This document shows, one piece after another, positions 41,758-52,827 of a stretch of DNA of 64,000 nt. Under the pieces are notes generated by a model that searched no databases, was not told where the DNA came from, and worked only from the letters and a program-made list of their open reading frames with translations. The DNA is taken from contig NZ_AGAV01000015.1 of assembly GCF_000224785.1 (NCBI RefSeq), forward strand, positions 62,001 to 126,000, in the 5' to 3' direction. Numbering within the stretch: the first letter of the stretch is position 1; each line of letters opens with the position of its first letter. Both the position numbers and the translations under genes were made by a program. Source of the stretch: Lentibacillus jeotgali. GTDB taxonomy: Bacteria; Bacillota; Bacilli; Bacillales; Amphibacillaceae.

Positions 41758-42200
41758 AAGTCATATTCAAGCAAGATGTCAAAGGAAAAGGTAAAAAAGG
41801 TGATGTGAGAAATGTTTCAGATGGTTACGCCCGAAACTACCTGCTGAAAAATAACCTGGCTGTAGAAGCGACACAAGGTAATATGAAAGCTTTAGAAGCA
41901 AAGAAGAAAAAAGAGCAGCAGCAAGCGGATGAAGAGAAGAAAGAAGCGGAACTTCTGAAAAACGAACTCGCTGATGCGACAGTTGAGATTTCAGCAAAGT
42001 CAGGCGATAGCGGCCGGTTGTTCGGGTCCATCACATCAAAGCATATAGCAGATGTGCTGAAACAGGATTATGACTACAAAATCGACAAACGAAAAATCGA
42101 ATTGGATAACCCGATCCGTACACTTGGCTACACGAATGTGCCTGTGAAGCTGCATCCGGAAGTTACTGGGACCATTAAAGTTCATGTTGTGGAGAAATAA
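41754..42200 (+). CDS. rplI: 50S ribosomal protein L9
   Basis: A 148-residue protein: N-terminal domain [20 protein letters not shown], the long connecting helix rich in Glu and Lys (residues 40-75), and a C-terminal rRNA-binding domain. The start overlaps the gdpP stop by four bases (ATGA), implying coupled translation. Confidence 0.98.
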   Translation: MKVIFKQDVKGKGKKGDVRNVSDGYARNYLLKNNLAVEATQGNMKALEAKKKKEQQQADEEKKEAELLKNELADATVEISAKSGDSGRLFGSITSKHIADVLKQDYDYKIDKRKIELDNPIRTLGYTNVPVKLHPEVTGTIKVHVVEK

Positions 42201-42254
42201 AGGGCATGGCTTTTCCAATACCTTTGAAGAATCTCTCCATGAGGGGGGACGACA

Positions 42255-43628
42255 ATGAGTGAACTTTGGAATGATCGCACACCACCGCATAATATCGAGG
42301 CCGAACAGGCTGTAATTGGTGCTATCTTTTTGGAGCCCGACTCACTTTCTTCTGCCGCAGAACGGTTAATGCCCGATGATTTTTACCGGGCCAGTCATCA
42401 GCGCATATTTGATACGATGCTGAAACTGGTGGATAAAGGCGAACCGATTGATCTGGTGACGGTGACAACATCACTGTCCAACGAGAAAAAACTGGACGAG
42501 GTCGGCGGGGTTGCATATTTATCGGATTTAGCCGGCAGCGTCCCAACAGCAGCAAATATTGCCTACTACAGTAAAATTGTTGAAGAAAAGGCAGTACTCC
42601 GACGGCTGATTAGGACAGCAACAGACATTGTGACGTCAGGCTTTTCCAATGAAGATAATGTGGAAGAAGTTTTAAATGAAGCGGAGAAGAATATTCTCGA
42701 AGTCTCAGGTCAAAAAAATACCGGAGCATTTAAGGCGATTAAAGACGTTTTGATTGATGTTTACGATAATATTGAACAGCTTCACCATCATGATGGCGAT
42801 GTGACCGGAATACCAACTGGTTATCGTGATCTGGACCAAATTACGTCGGGGTTCCAGCGCAACGATTTAATTATTATTGCAGCACGCCCGTCGGTTGGTA
42901 AAACAGCTTTTGCCTTGAATATTGCTCAAAATGTTTCCATAAATACTGACGAAAACGTGGCGATTTTCAGTCTGGAAATGGGAGCTGATCAGCTGGTTTC
43001 GCGTATGCTCTGTGCGGAAGGCAATATTGATGCCCAGCGGTTGAGGACAGGAGAGCTTGAACCTGATGACTGGAGCAAATTGACAATGGCGATGGGCAGT
43101 CTGTCTAATGCGGGGATTTATATCGATGACTCCCCCGGTGTTCGTGTCAGTGAGATCCGGTCAAAGTGCCGGCGATTAAAACAGGAGCACGGTCTTGGCA
43201 TGATTCTGATCGACTATTTGCAGCTTATCCAGGGAAGCGGCAATTCCCGGGAAAACAGACAGCAGGAAGTTTCAGAAATATCCCGGGCCCTTAAAGCTCT
43301 CGCACGTGAACTGAATGTGCCGCTGATCGCTTTGTCACAGCTGTCCCGTGGTGTTGAGGCAAGGCAGGATAAACGCCCGATGATGTCGGACTTGCGTGAG
43401 TCCGGAAGTATTGAGCAGGATGCTGATATTGTCGGATTCTTATATCGTGATGATTACTATGACCAGGAATCAGAAAAGCAAAATATTATTGAAATCATCA
43501 TTTCCAAACAGCGTAATGGACCGGTAGGCAATGTCGAGCTGGCATTTGTAAAAGAATACAATAAATTTGTCGATCTGGATCATCGTTATTCGGACAGTGA
43601 TGTACCGCCAGTGCCTGTTCAGGCTTAA
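42255..43628 (+). CDS. dnaC: Replicative DNA helicase (DnaB type)
   Basis: The hexameric 5'-3' helicase, named dnaC in B. subtilis. An N-terminal primase-interaction domain (PPHNIEAEQAVIGAIFLEPD) is followed by the RecA-like domain with Walker A ARPSVGKTAFALNIA near residue 213 and Walker B MILIDYLQLIQGSG. The arginine-rich ending is SKQRNGPVGNVELAF. The 457-residue length is usual. GAGGGGGGAC lies upstream. Confidence 0.98.
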   Translation: MSELWNDRTPPHNIEAEQAVIGAIFLEPDSLSSAAERLMPDDFYRASHQRIFDTMLKLVDKGEPIDLVTVTTSLSNEKKLDEVGGVAYLSDLAGSVPTAANIAYYSKIVEEKAVLRRLIRTATDIVTSGFSNEDNVEEVLNEAEKNILEVSGQKNTGAFKAIKDVLIDVYDNIEQLHHHDGDVTGIPTGYRDLDQITSGFQRNDLIIIAARPSVGKTAFALNIAQNVSINTDENVAIFSLEMGADQLVSRMLCAEGNIDAQRLRTGELEPDDWSKLTMAMGSLSNAGIYIDDSPGVRVSEIRSKCRRLKQEHGLGMILIDYLQLIQGSGNSRENRQQEVSEISRALKALARELNVPLIALSQLSRGVEARQDKRPMMSDLRESGSIEQDADIVGFLYRDDYYDQESEKQNIIEIIISKQRNGPVGNVELAFVKEYNKFVDLDHRYSDSDVPPVPVQA

Positions 43629-43657
43629 GCAGCTTCAAAAGAGGAAGCTGCTTTTTT
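43629..43657 (+). terminator. Terminator after dnaC
   Basis: Stem GCAGCTTC / GAAGCTGC followed by T6, right after the stop codon. Confidence 0.9.
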
Positions 43658-43734
43658 CTTTTTGGCTCTGTTGATGCTGGTTTTCAGATTTTAAAAGAAT
43701 TTTATTATACCTCCGACACAGATTTAACTGCCAA

Positions 43735-43778
43735 TAATACGAACATTATCGTGTGAATTTGGTCTATTATTCGCTTTT
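43735..43778. promoter_or_regulatory. Candidate PurR-box pair upstream of purA
   Basis: Box 1 TAATACGAACATT (43735-43747) and box 2, inverted, ATTATTCGCTTTT (43766-43778) each match the PurBox consensus at about 11 of 13 positions. They are inverted with an 18-base gap, as in PurR-controlled genes of B. subtilis, which include purA. They lie just upstream of the promoter. Confidence 0.6.
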
Positions 43779-43782
43779 ATTT

Positions 43783-45152
<1,370 letters not shown>

Positions 45153-45162
45153 ACAACAAAGA

Positions 45163-45195
45163 GGCCCCTGCCAGGCTATAGGCGGGGGCTTTTAC
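45163..45195 (+). terminator. Terminator after purA
   Basis: Stem GCCCCTGCC / GGCGGGGGC followed by TTTT, ten bases after the purA stop. Confidence 0.85.
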
Positions 45196-45234
45196 TTTGG
45201 CAGCTATTCATAAGCCAGTAGCCGTTAAAAGGCT

Positions 45235-45251
45235 TGTAACATAGATGTAAA
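45235..45251 (+). promoter_or_regulatory. WalR-binding box upstream of the M23 peptidase gene
   Basis: TGTAAC-ATAGA-TGTAAA fits the WalR direct-repeat consensus TGTWAH-N5-TGTWAH at every defined position. It lies 207 bases before the peptidase start. Confidence 0.65.
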
Positions 45252-45457
45252 AACAAAGGAAATTTGATAAATAAAATGTCAAAATAATGCAATCAATAGC
45301 CTGTTCCCCCCCATGAAAGGATAAAATTTCATGCGATTATACAATTGCATTACATCTGGTCGATCCCCGTTTTTTACCGAAAAAAACTATGGTAGATTGT
45401 TACGTGCAATCGAGAAAGATTAAATAGAGACATATGAGGTCATGAGGGGGGACAGTC

Positions 45458-46894
45458 TTGCATCAGGAACATATAAAAACGCCAGAAGGCCCTAAGAGAC
45501 TGTCGGGTATACTGAGGAAAATCGGCCTGGCAGTATGCATTGGACTTTTGCTGACAGTAACCACAGCCTATGCAGATGATAATTTGAAAGAGGTTTATCA
45601 TGTTTATGTCGATAACGAACATATCGGTAAAATAGATGATAAAGCTGTTGTTAAGAATGTGATAGATGCCAAAGTCACTGAAAAAGAAAAAGACCATGAC
45701 GGGGTGTCCATGACAATTGGTGAAGAAGTCTCATTTATTTCGGAACGTGTCTTCAACCCGGGTTACAATAACCGCAACGTCAAAAAGCAGCTGAACGATA
45801 CTCTGTCGGTAAAAGTGGAAGCGGTCGAACTGAAAATAGCCGGCAAATCCATTGGGTATTTTAAAGATAGGAAAGCTGCTGAAAATGTCTTGAAGAAGTA
45901 TAAAGCAAAATACATAGATGAAGACGTGCTTAACGAGCTCTCAGCTAAAGAAATCAGCAATACATCGCTCGAAGTGGGTGACTCCCTTGTAACAGATGTC
46001 ACGTTGTCGGAAGATGTGACGTTTTCCAGACAAGCAGTGGCTCCGTCGGATGTTATGACTAAAAAGCAGGGGTTAAAGAAGCTTGAAAAAGGAAAACTGG
46101 AAGATAAAGTGCACAAAGTCAGTGAAGGCGAAGTACTTATTGATATAGCTGATAAACACGATTTATCCGTTAACGACATACTTGATTTAAATGATAACCT
46201 GAAAAAAGATTCAGTCCTGCAAATCGGTCAGGAAGTCCATGTGAAGGACTACAAGCCATTTGTCGATGTTATTGTAAAGAAGAAAGAATTAAAAGAAGAA
46301 ACAATTAACTATAAAACAAAAGTGACGACATCAGATGACCTGTACAAAGGTGACAAAGAAGTGAAGCAAGAAGGAGAGAAAGGTCAGAAAGAAGTCCGTT
46401 ATAACCTTGAACTAAAAAATGGTACGATCACAAATAAAGAAACCGTGAATGAAAAAACCACCAAAAAACCAAGAAAGAAAATCGTCGTCAAAGGCACTAA
46501 AGTCATCCCGTCACGCGGCACAGGTGAACTGCACCGGCCAACCCTTGGCGGCCATGTAACCAGCGAAGCCGGTGAGCGTTGGGGATCGACACACAAGGGA
46601 ATTGATATAGCAGGACCGAGCGACCGCTCTATATTGGCTGCGGATAATGGAACTGTCGTCTCAGCTGGCTATAATAACGGCGGTTATGGAAATAAAATAG
46701 TTATCAATCATAACAATGGGATGAGAACCGTTTATGCGCACCTGTCATCTATCAATGTCAGCTCCGGAGAAACGGTAGAGAAAGGCAGCAAAATCGGTGT
46801 GATGGGTTCTACTGGTAATTCAACCGGTGTTCACCTGCACTTTGAAGTTTATAAAAACGGAGCACTAAAAAACCCGCAGGACTATCTGAATTAA
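45458..46894 (+). CDS. M23 family metallopeptidase with LysM and G5 domains
   Basis: A probable peptidoglycan endopeptidase outside the membrane. A single hydrophobic segment (about residues 25-42, ILRKIGLAVCIGLLLTVTTAYA) acts as signal or anchor. A LysM domain is seen in VHKVSEGEVLIDIADKHDLS near 222, then a G5 domain (about 270-340), then the catalytic LytM/M23 domain with the zinc ligands in STHKGIDIAGP and VHLHFEVYKNG. The start is TTG at 45458 after GAGGGGGGA. It lies upstream of walR and carries a WalR-type box, fitting a cell-wall hydrolase regulon. Confidence 0.92.
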   Translation: MHQEHIKTPEGPKRLSGILRKIGLAVCIGLLLTVTTAYADDNLKEVYHVYVDNEHIGKIDDKAVVKNVIDAKVTEKEKDHDGVSMTIGEEVSFISERVFNPGYNNRNVKKQLNDTLSVKVEAVELKIAGKSIGYFKDRKAAENVLKKYKAKYIDEDVLNELSAKEISNTSLEVGDSLVTDVTLSEDVTFSRQAVAPSDVMTKKQGLKKLEKGKLEDKVHKVSEGEVLIDIADKHDLSVNDILDLNDNLKKDSVLQIGQEVHVKDYKPFVDVIVKKKELKEETINYKTKVTTSDDLYKGDKEVKQEGEKGQKEVRYNLELKNGTITNKETVNEKTTKKPRKKIVVKGTKVIPSRGTGELHRPTLGGHVTSEAGERWGSTHKGIDIAGPSDRSILAADNGTVVSAGYNNGGYGNKIVINHNNGMRTVYAHLSSINVSSGETVEKGSKIGVMGSTGNSTGVHLHFEVYKNGALKNPQDYLN

Positions 46895-46906
46895 ATATTA
46901 CCGTAA

Positions 46907-46997
46907 GAGGTCGAAGCAAAAGTATTAAGGTAAAGAATAATCCGAACGATGATTCAAATTTCTTCTGATAGATTTCGAATCAGTTCGGATTTTTTAT
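46907..46997 (+). repeat. Dispersed repeat family B, short copy used as terminator
   Basis: Starts GAGGTCGAAGCAAAAG 12 bases after the peptidase stop, then a hairpin (arms ATCCGAAC...ATTCAAAT and ATTTCGAATCAGTTCGGAT) with a T6 tail. It probably terminates the peptidase transcript. Confidence 0.75.
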
Positions 46998-47173
46998 TGT
47001 AAAACGGTGTTCCATGTAAACCAGCGAATGCGAAAAGAGCTTTCAGTAAAGATTCGATCCTCTAATTTCCGTCTATAACAAAAGACATTTTAGTAAAAGT
47101 ACGATAAAATGGACAAAGGAGTATGAAAAAGTGCGTGTTCGATTGAAACAATGCTAAAAAGGAAGTGATAGTA

Positions 47174-47878
47174 ATGGCTCAAAAAATACTGGTAGTCGAT
47201 GATGAACAACCGATAGCAGATATTTTAAAATTCAATCTTGAAAAAGAAGGCTATGACGTTATCTTGGCATATGATGGCGATGAGGCAATCAGACAAGCTA
47301 ATGAAGAAATGCCGGACCTCATTTTACTTGATATCATGCTTCCAGGCAGAGACGGCAATGAAGTCTGCCGGGAAATCCGCAAGACCCAGTCCATGCCAAT
47401 TATTATGCTGACAGCAAAAGATGCGGAAATTGATAAAGTACTGGGGCTTGAGCTTGGCGCAGATGATTATGTGACAAAACCGTTTAGTAACCGGGAAGTG
47501 ATTGCCCGTGTGAAAGCAAATATCCGCAGACAGCAGCAAATTCCTGATGATGCTGTCCAGACAACAAAGAATATTGAAATTGGGCGCCTAGTGATTCATC
47601 CGGATGCGTATGCCGTAACACGTGACGGGGTGCAGTTGGAGCTGACCCACCGTGAGTTTGAACTGCTTCATTATCTTGCACGTCACATCGGTCAGGTGAT
47701 GACCCGTGAGCATTTGCTTGAAACTGTGTGGGGCTATGATTACTTTGGTGATGTCCGGACCGTTGACGTCACAATCAGACGTCTCCGTGAAAAGATTGAG
47801 GAGAATCCAAGCAACCCGATGTGGATTGTAACGCGGAGGGGCGTTGGTTATTATTTGCGTAATCCTGAACAGGAGTAG
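47174..47878 (+). CDS. walR: Response regulator WalR
   Basis: OmpR-type regulator of cell-wall homeostasis, essential in many Firmicutes. The receiver domain has DDEQ near residue 9, the phospho-acceptor aspartate in [13 protein letters not shown] near 53, and the lysine in [11 protein letters not shown]. The winged-helix output domain ends in [14 protein letters not shown]. The ATG at 47174 ([10 protein letters not shown]) gives 234 residues and follows AAGGAAGTGAT. It heads the walRKHIJ operon. Confidence 0.98.
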   Translation: MAQKILVVDDEQPIADILKFNLEKEGYDVILAYDGDEAIRQANEEMPDLILLDIMLPGRDGNEVCREIRKTQSMPIIMLTAKDAEIDKVLGLELGADDYVTKPFSNREVIARVKANIRRQQQIPDDAVQTTKNIEIGRLVIHPDAYAVTRDGVQLELTHREFELLHYLARHIGQVMTREHLLETVWGYDYFGDVRTVDVTIRRLREKIEENPSNPMWIVTRRGVGYYLRNPEQE

Positions 47879-47887
47879 GTCCATCTG

Positions 47888-49717
47888 ATGCATAACGTTG
47901 GTTTTTTCCGCTCGATACAACTGAAATTTATCATTATGTTCATATTGCTGCTGCTCATAACGATTCAGGTAATCAGTGCTTATTTCGTTCGCGGACTGGA
48001 AGAGGAACTTGTGCAAAATTTTGAGGAGTCGATTGAAGCCAGTGTCGACATTTTGGAAGTGAACCTGCAGCAGGCCTTCAGTAAGGAACGATCAGAAAAC
48101 AATGATGATCAGCTGTCGCTTCAGGAGGAAGTTCAGAATATCGTAAGGGTAAATGATACGGCGGATATCAATAATATACAGGTTGTGAATATGCAAAGCC
48201 GGATTATAGCCTCAAGTGACACATCGCGTGACAGTAATATCGACAAAAAGACGACAGACGATTTTATAAATGATGTTCTGCGGTTCGGAAATGAAAACAA
48301 AGGCAAGATGTACAACAGAGAAAGAAATCGGATCTACAGACGGACAGTCCCGATTTATAATAATGAACAGACACAAGAAGGCGCTCTTTACATTGAGGCA
48401 TCGCTTGAAGGAGTCTATAATCAGCTGGATGACATTAACCGTGTTTTCCTGCAAGGCTCACTATTAGCAATCACCGTATCGGCGTTTCTGGGCATTCTGG
48501 TTGCCAGAACAATAACGAAGCCGATTAAGGAAATGCGCAGACAGGCACAGACAATGGCACGCGAGGACTTTTCTCAAAAGGTTAACGTTTATGGAAGAGA
48601 TGAAATTGGTCAGCTTGCTGAATCGTTTAACGACTTAAATGCCAAATTGAAACACTCCAGGGCATTGACGGAAGAAGAAAGGCGAAAACTGAGTTCGGTC
48701 TTATCCAACATGTCGGACGGTGTTATAGCTACCGACCGCAACGGATTCATTACGCTGTTAAACGATGCCGCCGGACTTCTGATCAGCTATGACCCGGATG
48801 AAGCACAGGGGAAATTCCTGCTTGATGTATTACAATTGGATGAGAACTCGGTAGATCTCTCGGAATTGCCTGAGAGTGGTTCGATGATTATTGATTTCAG
48901 TGATGATTATGATATTTATCTGATCCGCGCGAACTTCTCAACCATTAAAGATGAAGATAACGATATTACCGGATTTATAACGGTTCTCAGTGATGTAACC
49001 GAACAGGAAAAAATTGAGCGTGAGCGCCGTGAGTTCGTCTCAAATGTATCACATGAGCTAAGAACGCCGCTGACAACGATGCGCAGTTATATTGAAGCGC
49101 TGACGGAAGGTGCATGGGCGGACAAGGATATTGCGCCAAAATTCCTCGATGTCACCCAGAATGAAACAGACCGCATGATTAGAATGGTCAATGATCTGCT
49201 GCAGCTTTCCAGGATGGATAACCAAAGTGAGTCATTGCAGCAGGAACGGGCAGATTTTATTGACTTCTTCCATCAGGTGATTGATCGTTTTGAGATGAAT
49301 GTATCAGAAAAAATCGAGCTCCAGCGCGACTTGCCAAACGAAAAGATGTATGTCTGGCTCGACAAAGATAAGATGATTCAAGTGCTTGATAATATTATTT
49401 CCAATGCGATCAAGTATTCACCGGAAGGCGGTACAATCCGCTTTAAAGCGGCCAAACAGAAAGGCCAATTGCTGGTGACTTTTTCAGACCAGGGTCCGGG
49501 CATACCGTATGATAAGGTCGATAAAGTGTTTGATCGGTTCTACAGAGCTGATAAAGCCAGGTCACGTAAACTTGGCGGAACAGGTCTTGGACTTGCGATT
49601 GCCAAAGAAATCGTTGAATCTCATCATGGGAGCATTTGGGCAAAGAGTAAAGAAGGTAAAGGGACAACGATTCTCTTTACACTTCCGCTGGTGAATAAGA
49701 AGCGGAGGGGTAAATAA
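47888..49717 (+). CDS. walK: Sensor histidine kinase WalK
   Basis: Membrane kinase paired with WalR. Transmembrane helices are at about residues 10-32 and 183-205, flanking an extracellular PAS-like domain. HAMP, PAS and HisKA follow; the phospho-histidine is in FVSNVSHELRTPLTTMRS near 385. The ATPase domain has the N box DNIISNAIKYSPEGG, G1 DQGPGIP and G2 GGTGLGLAI. The 609-residue length is typical. It overlaps walH by one base. Confidence 0.98.
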   Translation: MHNVGFFRSIQLKFIIMFILLLLITIQVISAYFVRGLEEELVQNFEESIEASVDILEVNLQQAFSKERSENNDDQLSLQEEVQNIVRVNDTADINNIQVVNMQSRIIASSDTSRDSNIDKKTTDDFINDVLRFGNENKGKMYNRERNRIYRRTVPIYNNEQTQEGALYIEASLEGVYNQLDDINRVFLQGSLLAITVSAFLGILVARTITKPIKEMRRQAQTMAREDFSQKVNVYGRDEIGQLAESFNDLNAKLKHSRALTEEERRKLSSVLSNMSDGVIATDRNGFITLLNDAAGLLISYDPDEAQGKFLLDVLQLDENSVDLSELPESGSMIIDFSDDYDIYLIRANFSTIKDEDNDITGFITVLSDVTEQEKIERERREFVSNVSHELRTPLTTMRSYIEALTEGAWADKDIAPKFLDVTQNETDRMIRMVNDLLQLSRMDNQSESLQQERADFIDFFHQVIDRFEMNVSEKIELQRDLPNEKMYVWLDKDKMIQVLDNIISNAIKYSPEGGTIRFKAAKQKGQLLVTFSDQGPGIPYDKVDKVFDRFYRADKARSRKLGGTGLGLAIAKEIVESHHGSIWAKSKEGKGTTILFTLPLVNKKRRGK

Positions 49718-51033
49718 TGCATCTTGAAACCTTAAAGTCATTTATATTATGGGTGCTGGTAGGCATCAGCCTCGTGCTTTCGTTTGCCCTGTGGAGCTTC
49801 ACACCGGATACCAAACAGCTCCCGCAAAATGCCGTGGAAGAAGGTGTCAACCTTGGCGGGTCCGAGCAAACAATAAAAGACCTTATTGAGCCGTCATCAA
49901 TTATTTTTGAAAATAACAATACTTACTATGGGTTTACTGATCCGAATGACCGCAAATCACTGTATCAGGACATCATAACGTCGTGGAGTTTGTATGAGTT
50001 CAGGACAAGCAGCGCAAGTGGTGCGCCGTCTGAGGAAAATCAGGTGGAAATTATCTTTCCGGACACCATCCCAATGGAATTGGCAAGCAGATTGTTTACG
50101 TTCAACGACGACGTTAACATGCCCGAGTGGGGATTTGAACGGCTGTTTATCACATTTAACCAGGACTCAAACACGATGGACGTTATTTTCTTGTCCGAAG
50201 ACGGTGAACAGCAGGCAATGGCAACTGTCAATAGCTCTGAAAAGTATGCACAATTATGGGAATACCTCACGACATTCGAGGGTCTGCGTCAATTTATACG
50301 GGTTGAAGGCGCTGAGCGACCTATATATATACCAAATAATCTGGAGAACACCTCCACCAAGTCGATAACAATTGACGAAATCAGTGAGGACCTTATGGTC
50401 GACACCGTGTTCACTGACCCGCATACGGTCCAGGAGAATCAGGTCGATGAAAATGAAATTTACTTTACCGATAGTGCGAGCGGTATTATGCGTGTGTACA
50501 CGAACAGAAGGACAGCTGAATTCCAAAACCCGCTCCAATCATCATATGAACAGATGGAACCGGCAGCGTTGATAAAACAGAGCAGAATGAATATCAATGA
50601 TCACCGGGGCTGGACAAATGAATATAATCTGATGTCTGTTAATACTAACGCATCGACTAACAAAGTACGCTATCAGATGTATTATGAGGGGTACCCTATT
50701 TTTGGCAGCAATTATTCCTCGGTCATTGAACAGCGATACCGCCAAGCTGGACTGCATCAATACAACCGGCCATTATTCAGACTTGTCAACTATTTGGGCG
50801 AGGATGAGTCAGTAGAGCTGATGTCCGGCTCACGCGTGATCGACAAACTTTCAAACAGCAACACTTACAATATGGATAATGTGTATGATATCAAAGTCGG
50901 CTATGATTTGACCTATCAAAGCAACGTTGATGCGGTAACACTGGAACCGGCCTGGTTTATGGACTACAATGGGAGCTGGCAGAAAATCAGGTTTAATAAT
51001 CTCAATCCGCAGCAGCAGGAAGGAGGAAACTGA
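49717..51033 (+). CDS. walH: WalRK regulatory protein WalH (YycH)
   Basis: A membrane-anchored extracytoplasmic protein that, with WalI, modulates WalK. One N-terminal transmembrane helix (residues 8-28, FILWVLVGISLVLSFALW) is followed by an extracellular domain. The 438-residue length fits. The start codon overlaps the walK stop codon by one base (TAATG). Confidence 0.95.
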   Translation: MHLETLKSFILWVLVGISLVLSFALWSFTPDTKQLPQNAVEEGVNLGGSEQTIKDLIEPSSIIFENNNTYYGFTDPNDRKSLYQDIITSWSLYEFRTSSASGAPSEENQVEIIFPDTIPMELASRLFTFNDDVNMPEWGFERLFITFNQDSNTMDVIFLSEDGEQQAMATVNSSEKYAQLWEYLTTFEGLRQFIRVEGAERPIYIPNNLENTSTKSITIDEISEDLMVDTVFTDPHTVQENQVDENEIYFTDSASGIMRVYTNRRTAEFQNPLQSSYEQMEPAALIKQSRMNINDHRGWTNEYNLMSVNTNASTNKVRYQMYYEGYPIFGSNYSSVIEQRYRQAGLHQYNRPLFRLVNYLGEDESVELMSGSRVIDKLSNSNTYNMDNVYDIKVGYDLTYQSNVDAVTLEPAWFMDYNGSWQKIRFNNLNPQQQEGGN

Positions 51034-51035
51034 GG

Positions 51036-51974
51036 ATGCAATGGAAACAAATTAAAACCTTATTTATCCTCTGTTTTCTCATTTTGGATATTTATTTGCT
51101 GCTGATGCTTCTCGATAAACAAAACGATGCAGAATTTGCCATGCCGGATACATCCAGTTCGACGTTTGAGGAGCAATTGGAAGCTGAGGATATCACTATC
51201 AATGCTGATTTGCCCAGTGGTAATGTCAGTGCATCCTATTTGAGATTAAATCAGAAAACTTTTACGGACGAAGAACTGGCATTCTTTGAAAATAAGGATA
51301 ACCAGCAGGCAGAAGTTATTAATGAAAACTTTATCTTATCCCGTTTTGAAAATCCTGTTTCGATACCTGAAAGTGCAGATAGCGATTTAATAAATGAGCT
51401 TGTAAAGAGCAATATTCCATTGTCTGATAATTATAGATTTGGCAGCTGGAATGAGGAAATGAATGTTCTTATGTTTTTTCAGCAAAAAAATGGGCTCCCC
51501 ATCTATTACAATCAAAATGGAATTGTACTTGTTTATTTAAATGATGACAATGAAATGTTGTTTTATACACAGACAATGCTTGGTGATGATGAATCGCCTG
51601 ATGAAGAGCAGTCGTTAATCGAACCAAGAACGGCTATTCGGGCGTTATTTGACGGCAACAGGCTGGAAAATGGTGATGAGATCACGGGTATAAACATGGG
51701 GCTGCATACAAGAAAAAATCCGCTTCAGAGCGGCAAACAGCCTTTATCACCGACGTGGACGGTTACGGTGAATGATGAGGAAAATTTTCATGTGAATGCG
51801 CTTGAAAATGAGATTGTATCCAGTAATGAACAAACGTTTTTACTGGGTGCCGTCACATTTACGATTGAAAAAATTCAAACCCTTAATGACGATAACGAGA
51901 TAAAGGGTAATGTGTTATCGCATCTGAATGAAATATTGACAGCTAATCAGCAATCGGAGAGTGAGATTGAATGA
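51036..51974 (+). CDS. walI: WalRK regulatory protein WalI (YycI)
   Basis: A 312-residue protein with one N-terminal transmembrane helix (residues 5-25, [20 protein letters not shown]) and an extracellular domain, YycI family, partner of WalH. It lies two bases after walH and overlaps walJ by four. Confidence 0.95.
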   Translation: MQWKQIKTLFILCFLILDIYLLLMLLDKQNDAEFAMPDTSSSTFEEQLEAEDITINADLPSGNVSASYLRLNQKTFTDEELAFFENKDNQQAEVINENFILSRFENPVSIPESADSDLINELVKSNIPLSDNYRFGSWNEEMNVLMFFQQKNGLPIYYNQNGIVLVYLNDDNEMLFYTQTMLGDDESPDEEQSLIEPRTAIRALFDGNRLENGDEITGINMGLHTRKNPLQSGKQPLSPTWTVTVNDEENFHVNALENEIVSSNEQTFLLGAVTFTIEKIQTLNDDNEIKGNVLSHLNEILTANQQSESEIE

Positions 51975-52756
51975 CACTACGTTTTAGTGTACTGGCATCG
52001 GGAAGTACCGGAAACGCTTTTTATATTGAGTCGGATAAACAAAAATTGTTAGTTGATGCCGGATTGAGCGGGAAGCAGATGGACAGGCTGTTCAGGGAAG
52101 TGGCAGTCGATCCGTCGAGCCTGAACGGTATCCTTGTAACCCATGAGCATAGCGACCATATTAAGGGGCTTGGAATAATCGCCCGTAAATATAATCTCCC
52201 AATCTATGCGAATGAAAAGACATGGAAGGCCATGGAGAATTCCATCGGTACGATTTCCCCTGATCAGAAGTTTGACTTTGGCATGGAAGCGGTCAAAACA
52301 TTCGGGGATATTGATGTGGAATCGTTCGGCGTCTCCCATGATGCTGCTGAACCGATGTTTTTCACGTTTCGGAATGGTGGGAGAAAAGTGGCCCTTGTGA
52401 CGGATTTGGGATATGTGTCAGAGCGGATTAAACGGACAGTGGAAGATGCAGATGCTTACATATTTGAAGCCAATCATGATGTAGGCATGCTACGGATGGG
52501 ACGCTATCCCTGGAACGTTAAGCGCCGTATTTTAAGCGACTCCGGGCATGTGTCAAATGAGGACTCTGGACTTGCTTTGAGTGAATTGATTACGAATCGG
52601 ACAAACCGGATTTACTTAGCGCATTTAAGCCAGGATAACAATATGAAGGACCTAGCGCGCATGTCGATTGAAAATATTTTAAAAGAACGTGGTATCACGC
52701 TTGATATTCGGGACACAGATCCAAAAAACCCAACAGAATTATATGAAGTCGGATAA
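51971..52756 (+). CDS. walJ: MBL-fold metallohydrolase WalJ (YycJ)
   Basis: A 261-residue metallo-beta-lactamase-fold enzyme, thought to be a DNA exonuclease that supports replication or mismatch repair in B. subtilis. Metal ligands are in [13 protein letters not shown] near residue 60, [13 protein letters not shown] and the C-terminal LAHLSQDNN. It overlaps walI by four bases. Confidence 0.96.
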   Translation: MTLRFSVLASGSTGNAFYIESDKQKLLVDAGLSGKQMDRLFREVAVDPSSLNGILVTHEHSDHIKGLGIIARKYNLPIYANEKTWKAMENSIGTISPDQKFDFGMEAVKTFGDIDVESFGVSHDAAEPMFFTFRNGGRKVALVTDLGYVSERIKRTVEDADAYIFEANHDVGMLRMGRYPWNVKRRILSDSGHVSNEDSGLALSELITNRTNRIYLAHLSQDNNMKDLARMSIENILKERGITLDIRDTDPKNPTELYEVG

Positions 52757-52827
52757 TATTTTTTCGATTGGTGTAATACTATAATGTGATGTAAGCTAAA
52801 ATCCTTTATGGTAAAGGAGTTATTTAA

